DNA from: Polymyxa betae
Taxonomy: Eukaryota; Endomyxa; Phytomyxea; Plasmodiophorida; Plasmodiophoridae
NCBI GenBank assembly: GCA_003693705.1
Contig: RBZT01000774.1
Coordinates: forward strand, 1-61,339
Direction of reading: 5' to 3'
Length of the DNA stretch: 61,339 nucleotides
A program made the translations under genes and the position numbers. The notes under the pieces are model-generated. The model was given only the letters and a program-made list of their open reading frames with translations. It was not told the DNA's origin and ran no database searches. This document shows, piece by piece, positions 35,876 to 46,029 of this stretch (the first letter of the stretch is position 1; the number at the start of each line of letters is the position of its first letter).

Positions 35876-35936
35876 NNNNNNNNNNNNNNNNNNNNNNNNN
35901 NNNNNNNNNNNNNNNNNNNNNNNNNNNNNNNNNNNN
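35876..35936. other. assembly gap (N)
   Basis: A run of 61 N between the tRNA-Glu gene and the left end of the alpha-kinase element. Confidence 1.
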
Positions 35937-36007
35937 AAACCCTCTCCCGTCTAACAGTGGTGACAAATGTGCGCGACCATTCATCAGATTTGTTGAAGCC
36001 CCGAAAC

Positions 36008-36098
36008 TAGGGAATGCGAGAACCGCCATATTGCGACACGCATTAGTTTTTTTTGCGTGTCACTTAATTTTTTTTCGTCTGATTATCTCGTCGTCGTT
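36008..36098 (+). repeat. left terminal inverted repeat
   Basis: 91 bp, inverse of 38636-38728, including GACACGCATT, a T run, GCGTGTCACTTAATT, a second T run and TTATCTCGTCGTCGTT. Confidence 0.93.
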
Positions 36099-36203
36099 AT
36101 GGTGATTTCGTCGTCGTAGTAGACCCTACAGGAGGCTATTTTGCTCGCGCCGCTCTTTACCCCGCACCTTATCAAGTCTTATCGTTTCGGGGTCAACACT
36201 GCG

Positions 36204-38111
36204 ATGTTCTGTCCACGATCTGGGAAGCCGGACGGGCAGTGTGGGACCGATTGCCCCTCCAGCCAATCTTTGATCCAGCAGACGATCAAAGAACAGCTGA
36301 TACAACTGGCTGGTTCCAAGATCGTTGCAGAAAAACGCCGACGTTTCGGACGCCCTGCTACGACGATCAATCCAGCTCTGTCCAAAATTCACGTCACCGC
36401 ATTCCCAGCGGGTATGCATCCTGTTGACCTTAAACCGATGAAACTTCCTAGAGGAGCCCCTGTTAATGTTGTCTTTATGCTCGACTCGTCATATGATACA
36501 GTAGTGACAGGCCTACAAGAATTGCTGTTTCCATACCCAAAATATAAGATTGCTGATTATTCGCTTGCAGCTGCTGACGGTGCTTTAATCGTCGAAGGGA
36601 TTCCTTTTGCCGAGTTTCCTTTTAACCTTGGCAAGGGCGGCAAGAAAAGTTTATGGCTTGTCTGGCAAGAGAGAGACGAATCTGCATCAGATAATCATTA
36701 TTTATCAGAAAATGACTTTAATGATGTCACAAGAACTGACGTCGACGCTGGTACTACAGAGGGAAACACTATCACCAACCTTCTTCCAATTACGCAATCA
36801 AGTAACGGGAACGAATTCTCATTTTCGCTTTTATCATGCCCAGCATTCGGTGATACGACTTCTCTAAAATTCGAGGAAACTTATGATCTGGCAAAAGCAG
36901 ATGTGGCGGTCACTCATCAATCAGTGGCGATACTCCGCCGAATTGATCCGGTTGCTAAGCAATGGACCGAATGTTTTCTGAAAGGCTTTGATGTTCCAAA
37001 TATGGAGGATCCGATAACTGATGGACAATTCAAAACTGTTTACAGAAATGCATTGTTTCCTTATGTTTTCAAGCAATCCTCTGTGGTTTTCAAAGTCGCA
37101 ACGGATTCTTAAGATGATCGATTGGTTTCAAATTGCAGGGCCGTCCAAATGGCTGCACTCTGCAGCGCTGCTTCCGAGGAATTCAATTCCAATCTTCCCA
37201 AGATTACCACATTTCATTCTGCGAGTGTGTAATTGTTGAGCTTCCTGAAACGATCGACATTCTCCATTCGACTAGCTCACAGCTCAGCATGATGGCGCGG
37301 AAAGGTTTGATATGGCTGGTGGAGAATCAGATTAAAAGCCGACGCTTCGACAAATATGTTGGAAATACCGGAGAAATCGTCCCCATCGAGTTGTGCACAG
37401 GGGAACGCATGAAAAAAGACCGCTTGTTAGCCACTGCATTTACTCATTGGACGTATGTTCGATCTAATCAGAAATGCATGGTCTTAGATTTGCCAGGAGG
37501 AGGGGGTCAGTTCACTGATGTGGAAATTGTAACAGTTGAGGAGCCTGACACCAGCTTCGAATGCGGCAACCTGGGGGCCTCATCGATTACGAAATTCTTT
37601 CAACAGCATCAATGCAAGCTGATCTGCCAACTACTGAGTATCTCGTCAAACCGGCCATTAGTGCCCATATCACTTTTTTCGGATCAAAACCCTAACCCTA
37701 ACGATTGTGGCAGCGAAGATTTACGCGATTTGCCAGCGTTTATCCCAACCCCGACAATGTTCTGAGGAGGAGGATTCACTCTCAAAGGGCAATGAATCTG
37801 AGAGCGATGAAATTGACGCCGCAAACGATATCATGAAACCAGGCCAGCCAGACGGACCGCCTGGTGTCACAGTTGACATTGCTGCCAGTTTGAAACCCAA
37901 TATTCAGGATCAGTCATCCTCACTTAAACGCAAACGTAAACGCTGTGAGCCACTCGTTACGATAAAGCGCAAAGACCACACACTTAACAATCAATTGTCG
38001 ACGCGCCGTAAACCTGCGATGGCTAGAGACGCACGCAAGGATCAAATAGAAAAACAAAGTTTAATAACAAAAAACCTTAACAATATCAATAAACGTCAAT
38101 TTGAATCTTGA
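36204..38111 (+). CDS. alpha-kinase (atypical protein kinase) inside a TIR element
   Basis: Exon 1 starts at ATG 36204 with a cysteine-bearing N-terminus (MFCPRSGKPDGQCGTDC) and runs to about 37090. Exon 2 runs from about 37136 to 37630. Alpha-kinase hallmarks are in order: ENQIKSRRFDKYVGNTG (the E-x-Y-I-x-G-x-F-x-K-Y-x-N-N-G region), ATAFTHWTYVRSNQKCMVLD (usual a-F-x-H-F-[TS]-Y-x-x-S-x-x-x-x-[LM]-V-x-D), QFTDVEI (usual LTDPQI), CGNLGASSITKFFQQHQC and KLIC, the Zn-binding H-x-C-x3-C end. An intron with GTATCT donor, containing CCCTAACCCTAA, leads to a C-terminal tail with acidic (EEEDS, NESESDE) and basic (LKRKRKRC, a likely NLS) stretches and a stop at 38111. If the intron is retained, translation ends at 37765. 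The N-terminal 230 residues are not recognised. Reading frames are open, so it may be active. Confidence 0.78.
37688..37702 (+). repeat. telomere-like tract AACCCTAACCCTAAC in an intron
   Basis: It lies in the last alpha-kinase intron just before the TGTGGCAG acceptor. CTAAC also fits a branch-point consensus, so the tract may serve splicing. Confidence 0.8.
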
Positions 38112-38358
38112 AATTCTCAAGATTGCATGCATAACAATATTTACAGGTCGATCATGAGTGGCTGCAAGGCATCACGATGTTCACGTAAATGTAAATATGC
38201 ATGAGCCATATTTTCCATTGTTGGTGGAAACAGACCGACGACTGTGAGAGCAGCTGTAAAACCGGACGGTCGCGATCCGTATTCAAAAGATTGCCAAGAT
38301 CAATCATTGCAGATGATAAACAATGTCCTTTAAAGGAACGTTGCGCTTGATAAGATTT

Positions 38359-38565
38359 CTAACGTCGCTGATCCAATTCAGAGCTTCTCTCAAAAGCCGA
38401 ACAATAAATTGGTCGATCAAATCCATGAATTTTTATCCATCGCTGTAGGGTTCGGATAGAGATATCTGTGTTATAGTGTAGTCTAAGGCTTTCCACGATC
38501 TCTTCGTAGCTCTGACCAGCTTCAAGTTGATGCTGGACGAAGCCAAGGAGCTGCTGTGTCGGCAT
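38359..38565 (-). CDS. helix-turn-helix ORF near the right TIR
   Basis: A 68-residue ORF that starts 70 bp inside the right TIR and is read leftward. GQSYEEIVESLRLHYNTDIS then IRTLQRWIKIHGF is a transposase-type HTH (x-S-x-E-I-x3-L ... I-S-x-R-T-L-x-R). This is the N-terminal DNA-binding module seen in IS3EU-type integrase-fold transposases. No catalytic domain follows in frame. It is either a decayed transposase 5' end or a stand-alone DNA-binding protein that recognises the TIR. Confidence 0.5.
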   Translation of the reverse strand: MPTQQLLGFVQHQLEAGQSYEEIVESLRLHYNTDISIRTLQRWIKIHGFDRPIYCSAFERSSELDQRR

Positions 38566-38635
38566 TGAGAGCTAAGGGGCAGATGGCGTCTCCCGGGACG
38601 GCGAGATATTCAGATGCAAGTGTATCGCTAAGCAC

Positions 38636-38728
38636 AACGACGACGAGATAACCAGACGAAAAAAAATTAAGTGACACGCAAAAAAAAAAACAATGCGTGT
38701 CGCAATATGGCGGTTCTCGCATTCCGTA
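38636..38728 (-). repeat. right terminal inverted repeat
   Basis: 93 bp, inverse of 36008-36098. Differences are mainly in the length of one T run. Followed directly by the target duplication CGAAAC (38729-38734). Confidence 0.93.
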
Positions 38729-38734
38729 CGAAAC

Positions 38735-39569
38735 AGATGAAAAAAGTCACGGACTCAGTCGACTCTCGAGCTCTGGCCATGCTGGTCCATGCCTTCGCCC
38801 GACCCGGATGCGGAGTTGTCCTGCACGGTCCCAGTCCCCGACACATCATCTCCGCTCGGTCTGATCGCGCCCATACTGGACCCGCCCGTATAAAGTCCCG
38901 ATATCTCTAGATCGACTTCTGGTAATTCGAAACGAGGCGCCGTACCCCTTAGTAATCCACGGTTTATACAGGTCCGCTTTAACCGACAATTTTTATTGCA
39001 AAGATCTTGTATTGTCCCTTTTTGAATACTGAATTTTTACAGAAACTGCAATAGAGAGAATATTTATCTGCAGCTGCTGAAGCCAGCCAGCACTTTCAAT
39101 CTCTTCGAGTTCTTGCAGAGGCCATTAAAGAGTGAAATTGCATTAACGTTCCAACCCGTATAAAAAGTAGGTGTTCTTACTATTATCATCATAAATTCAG
39201 CTTGGAAGCGTTTTTCCGATCACATCGTTTTGGAGATCCAGAATCGTGACGATTTAATTGGGGAATACCTTCAATATTTGGAATTTCTATGCTCGTGACG
39301 ACCTATATGTGGATGTAATGATTGAAATCTTCCAGTTGAAGAGAGATTCCAACAAACTCCGAGCATCAGACGATTAAAAGAAACATCACGACGGCAACAA
39401 AATTAAACCCTGCAGAATTGATACAACCCTAAACCCTAGTAACAGAAATGTATTCTGGTACAGATGACGTTTTCCCTGGGAGATGAGGTAATTTTGACAC
39501 GAACGGTTTTCTTACGTCTTGTGATCTCATAGGAACGTTTATTTATTATTATAGTCTTGTTACGCTATA
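38735..39569. other. no gene; contains a relic of the 42-48 kb array flank
   Basis: See the separate entry for 39325-39480. The rest is not coding-like. Confidence 0.5.
39325..39480. repeat. truncated fifth copy of the array's 3' flank
   Basis: The segment CAACAAACTCCGAGCATCAGAC, ACGACGGCAACAAAATT, CCCTAAACCCTAGTAACAGA and CAGATGACGTTTTCCCTG matches the DNA downstream of the array genes at 43330-43460, 44765-44900 and 47155-47280. The match stops just before the transposase gene, so the array once reached further left. Confidence 0.8.
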
Positions 39570-40500
39570 TTACCATTGGATGTCCCACAAGCGATTTTCG
39601 GACAGATCCAGCTGAGTAACGTTAATAACAGCGGCGAAACATAAGAAATGATTCTCATCACTGTGCCGAAACGTTCTTAAAACGTTAAACTGCTTCATCC
39701 GCTTGTTTACCGACTCGGATCTTGCCATCACCTTTTTGTGTTGCCTGTTAAAACTTATTTCCCATTCATTTTTGGGGTTCATAAATGGTGTCAGAAAAAA
39801 TCGGCCGCCATCTCGGTACCCTTTATCAGATAAAACTTTTTCCCCAACTTCAAGAATTTCAGTGAAGCCTGATCTTGCCAAAGCAAGATCTGAAAACTTC
39901 CCGCATGGCAATCCTCCAGACCACCAAACAATTTTTGAATCCCCCAAGCTCACTCCGATTTCGTATCTCAGGCCAGCATGATGTAGCTTATGTGAATAAT
40001 AATCTGCATTGCATCGGTGAGGCTCCTCGATCCAACAGTCAGTCCCGTCTAGAGTACAGCAAGGCACGGGATGATTCCAGTTCGAATAGCGATCATGGAA
40101 ATCCACCTGCAGAAAGAATACTATCTTTTAGAGAAAGAGTAATGTTCAAACTTAAGATTTCTACCAATTCCAGTTGACCGATTTGGTGAATGGCCATCCA
40201 AACCCATTTACGAAAGGTTTTCGCAGTGCACTGAAAAAAAGAGCATGCCACATCCTCGGTAGGATAATTTTTTAGAAAAAACAGTGCCCATAACAGTTTG
40301 ATACGTGTGAACCCTTTCTTATCAGCAATTCTTGGTAACAATAGATTCCACAAGGTTAGTGTGACATTCAAACTCGCTCCGAAATGTGCTTTATACTGAC
40401 GGTGCCAATAATCTGTTCCATAACCAGACGATTTGATGACTTGGGACGCCAGTTGCTGGAAGCTCATGGCGTGTCCACATCGGCTGACTGTCTCGGCCAT
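39570..40500 (-). CDS. DDE_4 (Harbinger/IS5-like) transposase
   Basis: Two minus-strand exons (start MAETVSRCGHAMSFQQL at 40500) join across a 63-nt intron, donor GTAGAAATC and acceptor TTTCTGCAG at 40107, giving about 292 residues. The N-terminal part has the usual helical region, ALFFLKNYPTEDVACSFFQ. The catalytic part reads TLDGTDCWIEEP (first Asp), YYSHKLHHAGLRYEIGVS, IVWWSGGLPCGKFSD (second Asp region), VLSDKGYRDGGRF, and ARSESVNKRMKQFNVL (final acidic residue). This order fits the DDE_Tnp_4 clan. Frames are intact, so it may be active or domesticated. A DNA-binding ORF lies divergently at 41103, the typical Harbinger two-gene layout. Confidence 0.72.
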
Positions 40501-41102
40501 AGCAAAGTGCAGCTAAAGCGCAGTGAATATCGAAATTTACGCAGCTCGCACTATTTTTGTTTTTTATGCGTTTCTTATCAAACCACCCTCATCTTTCTAA
40601 AAAATACTAAACATCGTAATTTTTGTTTTTCGGGCTCCGACGACGGCGTCGGAGCGCACCTGGCTCGCCCGCTTCACCGTCGATTTGACCACCCTGGGAA
40701 GCGCTTTCTGGGTGACCCGCAAACGGGTGGACTGAATCAGCCATTTCCGAATTTTCGGGGGTGATTCTGCTGAAGATGAAGCAGAGAACGAATCAAAAAA
40801 CAGAATCGCCGAAGAAGGCTTCATTGTGGAGATTTTGGCAGCCGAAAAGAAGATACACCCTAAACATCGTAAATTTGGGTGATCTTCGTAATTTACGATG
40901 TTTAAGGTGGTTGCGCCAGATGACACTGAGAAGGCCGAGCACGAGGGTCCCTTTAGGTAATGGTTTAGCATTGCCCCATGCTCCATGGGAGAAGACTACG
41001 TTACAATCGGGGCTCCAGTGTCTCCACTTTTACTCTATAGACCGATGACAGAGACAGCTATTGGTGTTTTTGCCCTTTTCCTTTCGCTTCATCGTCCTGA
41101 CG
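40501..41102. other. region between divergent transposase and DNA-binding ORF
   Basis: No convincing gene. It contains the 15-bp inverted repeat listed next and a third copy of AAACATCGTAA near 40607. Confidence 0.5.
40861..40904. repeat. perfect 15-bp inverted repeat (hairpin)
   Basis: TAAACATCGTAAATT (40861-40875) and AATTTACGATGTTTA (40890-40904) are exact reverse complements with a 14-nt loop. It could be a binding site for the neighbouring DNA-binding protein or a remnant of TIRs. Confidence 0.9.
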
Positions 41103-41753
41103 ATGCCAAACCTTGGCGTCGAGCGAAAGTACGGCTGGCGACCGGAACATTCGGAAGCCCTTCACAAGTACATGTCTGAGCATGATCATTCGGGTGCGCT
41201 GACCGGCAGCGTCGTGAAAGAATGCTGCGAGATATTTCGAGATATGAACTGTAATTACTTATCCAGCCGAATACGCTCAATGCGAGCGAAGCTCGCAAAA
41301 GGTATTATGGTCAGCTCATTCATGCATTTATATAAAATGAATCATTACCCTGTGTATTTATATTTCATCTGTTCAGACCCAATTCCTGAGAGCGCGTCTA
41401 TATTGGTGAACGGGTCTACGACATCTTATGGAAAAGAAAATGCAGACATGGCAATTGTTCGTGCAAGCAAGAAACAGAAAGTCGACGACAGTCAAGGCCT
41501 CATTATACTTAAGGATCATAGCTCGGATTTCGTGCTCCACCAGACAGCAGAATATACAGATCGAAATGGGAGAGAAACAATTTTGGTAAATCTCGCCCAT
41601 CTGGGGCATTTTTCGATGAAGTTTAAAGTGTCAGAATCGGGTTCCGAACTTATCGTGACTCTTTTGAGTAAGTTCGCGGATGCCACGCCATTTCTGGATC
41701 CCGCTATCAAAACGATTTCTGAGGCGATGGTCGATCCGGAATACAAATTCTGA
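41103..41753 (+). CDS. Myb/SANT-like DNA-binding protein, probable Harbinger partner
   Basis: Starts at ATG 41103 (MPNLGVERKYGWRPEHSEAL). The first 65 residues are helical with W and basic residues (CCEIFRDMNCNYLSSRIRSM), as in Myb/SANT-type domains. An intron of about 75 nt (donor GTATTA near 41301, acceptor TGTTCAG near 41376) leads to DPIPESASILVNGSTTSYG, then a nuclear-type basic cluster KKQKV and a beta-rich tail ending PEYKF. A further open stretch at 41761-41929 (MLNKNPKPMTYTIHLGKF) may be another exon. Position and orientation suggest it works with the transposase at 39570-40500. Confidence 0.5.
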   Translation: MPNLGVERKYGWRPEHSEALHKYMSEHDHSGALTGSVVKECCEIFRDMNCNYLSSRIRSMRAKLAKGIMVSSFMHLYKMNHYPVYLYFICSDPIPESASILVNGSTTSYGKENADMAIVRASKKQKVDDSQGLIILKDHSSDFVLHQTAEYTDRNGRETILVNLAHLGHFSMKFKVSESGSELIVTLLSKFADATPFLDPAIKTISEAMVDPEYKF

Positions 41754-42004
41754 GCGCAATGCTAAACAAGAATCCAAAGCCTATGACATACACTATCCAT
41801 CTGGGAAAGTTTGTTGGCTCGAATCCTGCAACACGTCCTGTGAAGAGCCCTGATGGCTCGATTGTGAGCACACTGATTCTTCTGAATGTCCGAAAGGATA
41901 ACGATGATGATGATGTGGAGATGATGTAAAAACACAAAGAGTTGCTGATTTTCATTCAATTCTGAATTTGTGCGATCTGCTGATGTAGTTATCTCATCTC
42001 CCTG

Positions 42005-42876
42005 TCATTTAATCTCTCCTTGCTTGCTGTTCTTTTGCAAATTTGCAGCCCTTTTGTCACAAACGGTGCTTCCATTACAGCGATTTCTGGGGAAGCTCAT
42101 TATAGGCAAGGTGTCGTGAATCTCTGCGAACTTGGCCACATTCTTATCACAATGATCCTTATAACATCGCAGCATTGCAGTTAACGATTGGTTTACAGAA
42201 TATAACGTCCTTTTGTTGTGCTTTCTTTTATATTGCTTGAAATGTTCATGAAGTTTACCAATCAACCACATCTTGTGATCATCAATATTTCGGAGATTGA
42301 TCTTACGTTTGGTCACATAAAGATCCGGAATCCCAACAACCGGGAATTTGTTGATCTTATCTGCACAATAAGCTTCAATACATTCTATGAGATTCGAAAC
42401 TTCCGCATTGATATTATTACAATCTGAACACGTTTTAAACATGATCAGAAGCCGGATTGTATCAGTTTCAAACCTTCGGAAAGACGGGATGATTCAGCAT
42501 CATATTCTTCATTATCTTCAATGTATAGAACGGGATCGCTGGCGCTGCTCTCTTTGGAAGCTGTTCCATCTTTCATCCGAACATCCTGAGAGTGTTCAAC
42601 TGCAGGTTGGGAGTTCAACATCCTCATATCAACATCATTGATATTATGAAGGGTCCTTTCTATCTCTAATTCATTCGGATTCAGAGCGAATACAGATTCT
42701 TGAAGGGCTTTCAGCAGGTTCAACTCGAGATCAACATCTGCAGTCTCCATCATCTCCACAGATGATGGATCCGAATAGGGTTTTATCCCGCCTGAAGAGC
42801 GAAACCTACGAAGACCAGGCGCTGCTGCTGCTACGCTGACCGTTGCGGACAGGGCCAGTATGGACACGAGCGTCAT
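42005..42876 (-). CDS. array copy A: secreted single-domain cysteine-motif protein
   Basis: Two exons (42876-42474 and 42423-42005) flank a 50-nt intron with donor GTTTGA and acceptor GTTCAG, giving 273 residues. The signal peptide is MTLVSILALSATVSVAAAAP. A disordered middle follows (SSGGIKPYS, LNSQPAVEHSQD, LYIEDNEEYD). Exon 2 begins DCNNINAEVSNLIECIEAYC and holds KINLRNIDDHKMWLIGKLHE and the motif AMLRCYKDHCDKNVAKFAEI. Six or more cysteines suggest disulphides in an exported protein. A basic tail follows. The cysteine motif matches those in the 30.7-32.7 kb protein. No known family. This copy has no disabling change. Confidence 0.7.
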
Positions 42877-43439
42877 GGTTTTTGTTACGGGTGTTGGAAT
42901 ATCGGGTAGGGACGCGAAGTGGAACTTGACCTTTTAGATTCCCGAAAATTCTGCGTGGAAATGATTAATCTGGCATTTAAAAGGGATTTTGTCAATCCAG
43001 GCGATTTTCCTGCCTACATGTTGAATCTGAGAGATTTCAAAGCTAAGTTCTGCAGGAGACAGCTGATCAAGATGTGTCAGATATTTTCCCTCTGCTCACT
43101 CTGCAGAGCTCCTTCTCTTGATTATAACGACACTCTTTGAAACGATTTTCTTTGCGCGCACTATTTATGTATCGAGTATAATAATAGCAAAAGGTGGCGG
43201 CGCAACCTGCTGCTGTCATGATCATCAGATTCAGCTAAGTCAACACAGCATGTGATTTTTGTAACAATCTGCCACATCAGAATCTGCCACTGCCTGATTC
43301 CAGGAAATCCTTATTGGATATGGAAGAGATATATCAACAACTCTGAGCATCAGACCAATAAAGGAAACATTACGACGACAACAAAAGTGGACCTTTCAGA
43401 CTTGATCCAACCCCCTAAACCCTAGTAATAGAAGTTTAT
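42877..43439. other. array spacer
   Basis: Contains GGTGGCGGCGCAACCTG, CTGCCGCTGCCTGAT-like and CCCTAAACCCTAGTAATAG segments repeated in every spacer of the array. Confidence 0.6.
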
Positions 43440-44287
43440 TCTGGTACAGAAGACATCTTTCCTGTCATTCTATCTCTCTGCCTTGCAGCCGTTTTGTCAC
43501 AAATGGTGCCTCCATTACAGCAATTTGTTTGGAAGCTCTTGATAGGCACGGTCTTGTGGATCTCTGCGAACTTATCCACATTCTTGTCACAATGATTGTT
43601 ATAGCATCACAGCATTGCAGTTAACGATAGCTTCGCAGAGTATAACGCTTTTTGTTGGGATTTCTTGTATATTGCTTGAAACGTAAATGACGTTTACCAA
43701 TCAGCCTCATCTTGTGATCATCAATGTTTCGGAGACAGAGCTTACGTTTGGACACATAAAGATCCGGATTCCGATCAACAACTCTGAGTTTTTGAAAATC
43801 ACGTGCACAATGAGTTTCAATAGTTAGAAACTTCCGTATTGAAAGTATTCCATTTTAAGCAATCTTTAAACAGGATCATAAGCCAGATTGTATCAGCTTG
43901 ATACCTCCAGGAAGACGGAAAGACTCGGCATCTTTTTCGATGTTATCTTCAGTGTAAGGAACGGGATCGTTGGCGCCGCCCTCTTTGTAAGATGTTCCAT
44001 CCTTCATCCAAATCTGCTAATTGCAGGTTGGGAGTTCAATATCCTCATACCAACATCATTGGTATTTTGAAGGGTCCTATCTAGACCCAATCCATTCGTA
44101 TTCAGATCGAATCAGATTCATGAAGGGTTTTCAGCAGGTTATCAACATCTGCAGTTTGCATGATTTTAACAGATGATGACTCTGAATAGGGTTTTAACCC
44201 GCCAGTTGAGCGAAACCTAGAAAGACCAGTCGCTGCGGCTGCTACGCTGACCGTTACGGACAGGGCCAGTATGGACACGACCCTCAT
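43440..44287 (-). pseudogene. array copy B: broken secreted-protein gene
   Basis: The same signal peptide (VSILALSVTVSVAAAA) and domain order as copy A, but frames are broken. One base is missing near 44108 (HESDSI then stop, where copies A and D continue with S-V-F), and exon 2 has a deletion after TTTCTAAC. The acceptor GTTCAG has become GCTTAA. Homology extends to the end of the cysteine motif. Confidence 0.75.
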
Positions 44288-44875
44288 CTTTATTGACAGG
44301 GCTGTTGGAACATCGGTTCGGGATCCGAAATGGAGCAAAACCCCACGAGACCTTTCAGTTTACCGGAGTTTTCGCCTTGAAATGATAAATCCGTCTTTCA
44401 AAACGGATTCTGTCAGTGTCAATCCCGCCGCCTTTTTTGCATACAAGTTGAATCTCAGAAATTTCAAAGCTGAGTTCTACAATGTATTATAAACACTCTG
44501 CAGGAGACAGCTGAATATGATGTGTCAGATATTTTCACACTGTTTCACAGCATACCTCTTTTTCCTTTATAGAGTCATGACAGAGGTGCGGCGCAACCTG
44601 TCTCCTTTTTCTTTATAGAGTCATGACAGAGGTGGTGGCGCAGCCTGCCTCAGTCATTACCATTTTATTCAGCTAAGTCAGCACAGGTTATGATTTCTGC
44701 AACCTTTTGCCTTATCAGAATCTGCCGCTGCCTGATACCAGGAAATCCTTTGTGGATATTGAAAAGATATCACAACAAACTCCGAGCATAAGACCAATGT
44801 AGGATACATTACGACGGCAACAAAATTGGAACACTGCATTGTTGATCCAGCCGCCGAAACCCTAGTGATAGATGT

Positions 44876-46020
44876 TTATTCTCGTGCAGATGACGTTTTC
44901 CCTGTCATTCTATCTCTCCGCCTTGCAGTGTTTGACGCCTTTTTGCCACAAACGGTTCTTCCATTACAGCGATAGGTGTGGAAGCTCTTTATAGGCAAGA
45001 ACGTGTGAATCTCTGCGAACTTGGCCACGTTCTTGTCACAATGATCGTTATAACATCGCAGCATTGCAGTTAACGATATCTTCACAGAGTATAACGCCCC
45101 TTTGTTGGCTTTACATTGCTTGAAATGTTCATGAAGTTTACCAATCACACTGATCTTGTGATCATCAATGTTTCGGAGAAAGAGCTTATGTTTGGTCATT
45201 CTTAAATACGGAATCCCAACAGCTTTGAATTTGTTCCGAGCCACTTTGAATTTCTTAATTTTTTTGCACAATGAGCTTCAATAAATTCTATGAGATTCGA
45301 AACTTCCGCATTGAACTTATTCCATTCTGAACACGTTTTAAAATATCATAAGCCGGATTGTATCAGTTTCATAGCTTCCGAACGACGGGAAGATTCAGCA
45401 TCATATTCAACATTATCTTCAATGCATATCACGGGATCGCAGGCGTCGCCCTCTTTGTGAGATGACCCATCATTCTTCCGATCCTCCTATCTCCACAGCC
45501 TCTTGAAGGTACAGGGTTCAACTCCCTGTAGGATTGGGCCAACAGGTGGCTGCCTTCACTGTCAAAGTTTCTAAGTCCTCTGTAGGGCTGAAATACGATA
45601 ATTATTCATGGGCTGGATTATCTCCGAAAATATTAAGTATGAGAACCTGGACCTCGGTTCAGGCCCCGCACTAGGGTTATTGTGCCGCCCACTCTGCCGA
45701 AAGGTGCGAACAAATAGTGCAATCCAATCCAATCCAATCCAATCCTTCCGATCCTCCTGAGTGTGTTCAATTACAGGTTGGGAGTTCAATATCCTGATAT
45801 CAACATCAATGATATTATGAAGGGTCCTATCTATCTCTAATTCATTCGTATTCAGATCGAATACAGATTCATGAAGGGTTTTCAGTAGGTTCAACTCGAG
45901 GTCAACTCCTGCAGTCTCCATCATCTGTATAAACCCATCTGAAGAGCGAAACTTAAGACCAGGCGCTGCTGCTGCTATGCTGATCGTTACGGACAGGGCC
46001 AGTATCGACACGAGCGTCAT
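44876..46020 (-). pseudogene. array copy C: broken by a SINE-like insertion, lost donor and frameshift
   Basis: Exon 1 (MTLVSILALSVTISIAAAAP) is intact until a 256-bp insertion at 45489-45744. Downstream, the intron donor GT seen in copies A, B and D is CT here (GAAG-CTATGAAAC). Exon 2 has a frameshift in an A-run near 45265. The last part is still open (HKISVIGKLHEHFKQ; AMLRCYNDHCDKNVAKFAEI). Confidence 0.82.
45489..45744 (+). mobile_element. SINE-like element with (AATCC)n tail
   Basis: It is flanked by identical 14-bp copies of CTTCCGATCCTCCT (45475-45488 and 45745-45758) that occur once at this place in the other array copies, so it is a clean insertion. The 3' end is five AATCC units. 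Near the 5' end GGTTCAACTCC resembles a pol III B box (GGTTCGANTCC), as in tRNA-derived SINEs; no clear A box was seen. There is no coding capacity. Confidence 0.85.
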
Positions 46021-46029
46021 GGTAATCAT

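Larger units (their letters stand above)
36008..38728. mobile_element. complete TIR DNA element carrying an alpha-kinase gene
   Basis: The ends are inverted copies of each other. Left 36008-36098 begins TAGGGAATGCGAGAACCGCC, and right 38636-38728 reads inward as TACGGAATGCGAGAACCGCC. They match for about 90 bp apart from a T-run length difference and a few bases. Immediately outside, CGAAAC occurs at 36002-36007 and again at 38729-38734, a perfect 6-bp target-site duplication. The 2.7-kb interior holds a spliced alpha-kinase gene (plus) and a short helix-turn-helix ORF (minus) but no full transposase. The element is therefore probably mobilised in trans. A 6-bp duplication and this type of HTH fit IS3EU-like elements best, an inference from known superfamilies. 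Confidence 0.88.

Noticed and set aside
45500-45545. A tRNA gene around GGTTCAACTCC
   Set aside because: Only the T-arm-like part is present. The rest of a cloverleaf is missing, and the piece lies at the 5' end of the SINE-like insertion.
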